Below are positions 7,078-10,281 of a DNA stretch of 10,281 bases, one piece after another (the stretch's first letter is position 1; every line of letters starts with the position of its first letter). The position numbers and the translations under genes are program-made. This DNA comes from Ignavibacteria bacterium UBA4661. Lineage in GTDB: Bacteria; Bacteroidota; Ignavibacteria; Kapaibacteriales; UBA4661. Location of the stretch: NCBI GenBank assembly GCA_002405405.1, contig DHLT01000277.1, positions 13,240-23,520 of the forward strand. The letters run 5' to 3'. The notes under the pieces are model-generated. The model ran no database searches. It saw nothing but the letters and a program-made list of their open reading frames with translations, and was not told the DNA's origin.

Positions 7078-9513
7078 ATGCGTACCAAAACCGATATATT
7101 CCTGCGTTGTGCTAAGCACGCTCTGCTTGTCCTTGCACTTGTGTGTGTGAATGAATCTCGTGTCATGGCACAACTTTTCACGAAGAATTATACATCGGTG
7201 CAGGAGTTTTTTGACGATGCCATTGGCTCTGCACCACGTAGAGGGCTGGGTGGAATTGTCATACCGATCAGCGCACAACCGGTATCGAATATGCCCTCGT
7301 ACCGTGATCAAGCGGGGAAGATTATCGGGTATAATGTGTATCGCCGATTTGGTGGTGCGACAGAGTGGCAACGCATCAATCCAGATCCTGTTCGCATGGA
7401 AGAGAAACAAGCATTCGAGCGCATATTGGGAAAAGATGTCTTTCAGCAAGTATTGTCGATTGCCACAGGAAGAGGCATACAACTTAATGGTCAAAGTGTA
7501 GAAATTTCTGTATCGAAACTCCAAACAAAATCATCAAAGATCCGCATGATGAAAACAGGCGATGAGTATTTCAATAATCTTCGAGAGCTCGGCACCAGTG
7601 ATGATGTGTATCCATTCCTTATGAATGCACGATCTCTTCCACTGTTGGGTATGGTGTATGTCGATACAGATTCTAGTGTTGTGGAAGATCAGCGTGGCGT
7701 AGAGTATGCTGTTGCGCCTATCACGGCACTTGGTGAAGGTGAGATGGCCATCAAGGGTGTGTATCGCACACTGACCAATGCCAAGACCATACAAATAGCA
7801 TCGGTGGATTCCGTTCATACGATAAAAAATAAAACGACCACGCGTGTTGAATGGACGTATTCCCCGGATCAACCGATCTACTCCTTTGCTTTGTACCGCA
7901 AAGTCAGTCATCGCAAACGCGGTGAGACTTTGGAGGGTGCATTCCAACTCATCGATAATATCCTGTCACGCAATGATTCTACGGTGGTTGGCGATGGTGT
8001 GAAACGCTTTAAGTATTCTATGAGATTTGTTGATACGACCGACTTTGCAACTAGCGATCTTGTCGAGTATAAAGTCGTTCCGCAAGATTACTTATACAAT
8101 GAATTCACCGCAACAAAGTCAGAGCGATTCATTGTGCCGGCGAAAGAGATTCCCACAACTCCTTCCCCAAATTTGAAATCTACGAATGAGGGTGTGCAGA
8201 TTCAGATGCTCAATATCCCTGCACAAGACTATATTGATGAAGTGCATCTGCTTCGTGCTGATGGACCGGACAAAGAATATGAGGTGATCAATACCTTCAA
8301 TGCCGTTCAACTTGCCACGAATATGACGACACGCCAGGATACACTGATTGATCCCAAGACCAAGCAGAAAACAGTGCGAACATTAAATGTCGAAATCTAT
8401 ACGCCGCTACAGGTGCGCGATGACGTAAAGCCGAATAAAGTGTATTACTACCGAACACAAACCAAACTTGCTGATGGTAGCTTGGGCAAGCTATCACCGT
8501 ATTCGTTTGTGTTTGCAGAATACAAACAGAAACCGGCTACGATCAAGCGGAGTGCGATTATTGCTATGCCTCTTGACAGTGTGTATGAGCGACGCGGTGA
8601 GTTCTTGAAACGAGCAAAAGGTACATCGATTCTTTCAACAATCAGTCAAAAAACAGTGAAAGAAAAAACGGGTACCTATCTGGCATGGTCAGCACCCGAA
8701 GGTGAAAAGTATGAACCGGCAGGATACTATGTCAGTCGATCGGAATTTGGTGAGCCGAGCTTCCGTCAAGTGAGTACATTGCTAACAACACCGGAGTTTA
8801 TTGACACCACTGCCGGTATGAATCAGTATCGCAAAGTTCGTTATCGGATTACGACCGTGAATGTATCGGGTGTAGAATCCGATGACTCGGAAGAAGTGGA
8901 AACATATCCATCGTATACAAAGCCGTTGCAATCGCCGGCGGCGAACTTAGGTGTGCATCGTGTTGGTGCTAAGGAGATAGAAGTGCGCATGTATAACTAC
9001 CGCGACATGCTGCATATCGATTCACAGTATGTGTATCGTACCACCATGGGAAGCAGTGGAAATCAATGGCAGAAAATTGCTCTCAAAAACATTGGGAAGA
9101 ATACCTTTTTGGATACAACAGTTGCCTCTGATTCTGCGTATCAATACAGCTATTCCTTGCAAGATATTCGTGGTTACGAAAGCCCCAAAGGTGATGTTGT
9201 TAATGTTGTCGAGCAAGCAGCGGTGAAGCAGCAACCCGTGCCGAAGCAGGCGCAAAATCTTCGCGTAAGCTATGTAGGCGATGGCGTGCAATTGCGGTGG
9301 GATCCGATTGTCGATCCTCAACTGGTGGGCTATGTTGTTGTTCGAGCAGGCAAGGACAAAGTCTTTGAAAAGCGTGCTGATGTAAGCCGCGCAACGATTG
9401 TGTTTGAAGAAGCCATACCGCTGAAAACATTGTATTACTACAAAGTAATTCCTGTCTTCGAGGGGATGCAAGGATTACAAGGTGATGAGTTGTCCGTGAT
9501 TCGGTTTAAGTAA
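7078..9513 (+). CDS. Exported protein with about six fibronectin-III-like modules
   Basis: 811 residues. Residues 1-31 form a signal peptide (basic start, hydrophobic core L-L-V-L-A-L-V-C-V, cleavage near V-M-A/Q); there is no proper lipobox. The rest reads as degenerate FN3-like modules, recognised by the recurring pattern G-Y-x-V-x-R ... D-T ... Y-x-Y-x-V: about 78-240 (I-I-G-Y-N-V-Y-R-R at 82), 255-352 (R-V-E-W-T-Y), 362-482 (Y-Y-Y-R-T-Q-T), 532-612 (Y-L-A-W-S-A-P), 615-711 and 720-811 (V-Q-L-R-W-D-P, then L-V-G-Y-V-V-V-R). The first module appears to hold an insertion of roughly 90 residues (about 100-188), partly helical. A charged linker lies at about 483-531. There is no T9SS sorting domain: the protein ends in S-V-I-R-F-K at the end of a module, so it is more likely periplasmic or bound to a partner than surface-anchored. 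FN3-like modules mediate protein or carbohydrate contacts; the actual partner is unknown, with the neighbouring surface proteins as candidates by position only. Confidence 0.85.
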   Translation: MRTKTDIFLRCAKHALLVLALVCVNESRVMAQLFTKNYTSVQEFFDDAIGSAPRRGLGGIVIPISAQPVSNMPSYRDQAGKIIGYNVYRRFGGATEWQRINPDPVRMEEKQAFERILGKDVFQQVLSIATGRGIQLNGQSVEISVSKLQTKSSKIRMMKTGDEYFNNLRELGTSDDVYPFLMNARSLPLLGMVYVDTDSSVVEDQRGVEYAVAPITALGEGEMAIKGVYRTLTNAKTIQIASVDSVHTIKNKTTTRVEWTYSPDQPIYSFALYRKVSHRKRGETLEGAFQLIDNILSRNDSTVVGDGVKRFKYSMRFVDTTDFATSDLVEYKVVPQDYLYNEFTATKSERFIVPAKEIPTTPSPNLKSTNEGVQIQMLNIPAQDYIDEVHLLRADGPDKEYEVINTFNAVQLATNMTTRQDTLIDPKTKQKTVRTLNVEIYTPLQVRDDVKPNKVYYYRTQTKLADGSLGKLSPYSFVFAEYKQKPATIKRSAIIAMPLDSVYERRGEFLKRAKGTSILSTISQKTVKEKTGTYLAWSAPEGEKYEPAGYYVSRSEFGEPSFRQVSTLLTTPEFIDTTAGMNQYRKVRYRITTVNVSGVESDDSEEVETYPSYTKPLQSPAANLGVHRVGAKEIEVRMYNYRDMLHIDSQYVYRTTMGSSGNQWQKIALKNIGKNTFLDTTVASDSAYQYSYSLQDIRGYESPKGDVVNVVEQAAVKQQPVPKQAQNLRVSYVGDGVQLRWDPIVDPQLVGYVVVRAGKDKVFEKRADVSRATIVFEEAIPLKTLYYYKVIPVFEGMQGLQGDELSVIRFK

Positions 9514-9537
9514 ATCTGCGTTTTATCTTTCGGTGTA
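9514..9537. other. Short convergent intergenic gap
   Basis: Only 24 bases separate the stop of the FN3-like gene from the stop of the HD-domain gene on the other strand. No GC-rich stem-loop with a T-run is visible; GGT-GTATT-ACC is only a three-pair stem. Transcription from the two sides probably ends within or overlaps the opposite gene. Confidence 0.5.
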
Positions 9538-10170
9538 TTACCCTAAAAACTTATTGCGTTCTTTTTTAATCTCTCGAACGATATAGGCAAGTCGCTCGCT
9601 TTTAAAATGATCAGCTAGGGGGAGATAGTTTTCAGAAGTTTCGTTGATATAACGAATCGGATTGCGCTTAAGATTGAAACTCAAACAGCGAAAATTATCC
9701 AAGCGTGCGGTTAAGCGAATGAGAAGACAATCTTCACTGGCTTTCTTGAGGATTTCTAAATGTTCGCGTTCCACTTCTTCCGGAAAGAGTTCTTGTCGCT
9801 CTAAGTCTTTCGTGAGTGTTTCGACAATGTAAGAGACATATTCTCCAAAGTTATATTCTAACACTTCGCGTGTTATAGTCTCGGAATCCTCAAGAACATC
9901 GTGGAGGATTGCTGCACACAATACATCAGCATCAGTGATGTGAAGCTCGATAGCAAGAATCTTACAAACACGAGTCGAGTGATAAAAGTACGGAGAGCCA
10001 TCATTTCTTCGCTGATGCTCATGCACACTTTCAGCGAGTTCATATGCCGACAACACACGATTAAGCTCGAGCAAACTGACATGATCTTTCAAATGTGCTT
10101 CTAAATCGCGTTTAGAAAACATCGTTTGATTGTAGGGAACTTCAGGTTGTGAACTAAAGAAGGAATTCAT
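9538..10170 (-). CDS. Small RelA/SpoT-type HD-domain protein (putative (p)ppGpp hydrolase-like), atypical metal site
   Basis: 210 residues, the size of stand-alone small alarmone hydrolases; there is no synthetase, TGS or ACT domain. The HD fold covers about 40-165: H-E-H-Q-R-R-N-D-G-S-P-Y-F-Y-H (50-64, matching 'HxGQxRxxGxPYxxH'), L-C-A-A-I-L-H-D-V-L-E-D (84-95), F-G-E-Y-V (108-112), E-T-L-T-K (117-121) and L-I-R-L-T-A-R-L-D-N-F-R (150-161). In the Rel family the Mn2+ ion is held by two His and two Asp. Here His64, His90 and Asp91 are present and the Glu-Asp pair (94-95) is intact, but the last ligand, the Asp of 'ADRLHN', is Ala155, and the following His is Asp158. Activity may be altered or lost, or Asp158 one turn later could substitute. 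Starts at M1 and M17 (10122) are both possible; neither has a clear ribosome binding site. The protein is cytoplasmic and probably functionally unrelated to the secreted proteins next door. Confidence 0.85.
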   Translation of the reverse strand: MNSFFSSQPEVPYNQTMFSKRDLEAHLKDHVSLLELNRVLSAYELAESVHEHQRRNDGSPYFYHSTRVCKILAIELHITDADVLCAAILHDVLEDSETITREVLEYNFGEYVSYIVETLTKDLERQELFPEEVEREHLEILKKASEDCLLIRLTARLDNFRCLSFNLKRNPIRYINETSENYLPLADHFKSERLAYIVREIKKERNKFLG

Positions 10171-10185
10171 AAGTAGGCAATAAAA

Positions 10186-10199
10186 ATTGTCAAAACAAT
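10186..10199. promoter_or_regulatory. AT-rich inverted repeat upstream of the HD-domain gene
   Basis: ATTGT-CAAA-ACAAT is a perfect 5-bp inverted repeat with a 4-base centre, 16 bases before the first possible start of the HD gene. On the minus strand it overlaps a TTGACA (10193-10188) and is followed by TTTTTATT. It could be an operator over a promoter (TTGACA would suit the internal M17 start) or a weak terminator for something further right. The stem is short and AT-rich, so chance is possible. Confidence 0.25.
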
Positions 10200-10281
10200 A
10201 TGTACGAAATTACAAATGTGCAAGAGCCTTCAACGTGATTTTTCTCAAAGAGATTCTGCCACATGCATGCGACCAAATTGG

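Noticed and set aside
10216..10281. Rightward open frame from ATG 10216 to the window edge (and a leftward open tail on the other strand)
   Set aside because: Only 22 codons are visible, with no ribosome binding site or recognisable motif; it cannot be supported as a gene from this window.

Overview
The window looks like a piece of a Bacteroidota/Chlorobiota-type (FCB group) genome. The evidence is a type IX secretion (T9SS) C-terminal sorting domain, a Bacteroidetes-style S8 subtilisin fold with the N-G-I-D-D-D-x-N-G-Y-x-D-D calcium-loop signature, long arrays of ASH-like 'choice-of-anchor D' domains, and a fibronectin-III-like secreted protein. I cannot name the lineage from sequence alone. 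The base composition is moderate and does not obviously change between genes. I saw no tRNA, rRNA, CRISPR array, insertion sequence or phage gene.

Layout, all rightward up to about 9.5 kb: (1) 3-1793, the C-terminal part of a large beta-rich protein that runs in from the left edge and ends in an outer-membrane barrel-like last strand; (2) 1795-3117, an exported subtilisin-fold domain, one base after gene 1; (3) 3124-6939, about nine ASH-like beta-sandwich domains plus a T9SS sorting domain; (4) 7078-9513, an exported protein with about six FN3-like modules, behind a 138-bp gap and a clear ribosome binding site. Convergent to these is (5) 10170-9538 on the minus strand, a small RelA/SpoT-type HD-domain protein.

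The most notable region is 1795-6939. Reading frames 2 and 3 are the SAME frame, split only by one TAA at 3115-3117. Piece 2 has the signal peptide and no anchor; piece 3 has the T9SS anchor and no signal peptide. They therefore look like one roughly 1,714-codon surface protein with an in-frame stop. In addition, the subtilisin domain keeps its fold motifs but has lost all three catalytic residues and the oxyanion asparagine (D to S at 93, H to N at 162, S to V at 325, N to D at 261), so it reads as a pseudoprotease. The downstream HD protein also lacks one expected metal ligand (D to A at 155). Genes 1-3, and perhaps 4, probably encode cell-envelope or surface components made together. Gene 5 is an unrelated (p)ppGpp-metabolism type gene.
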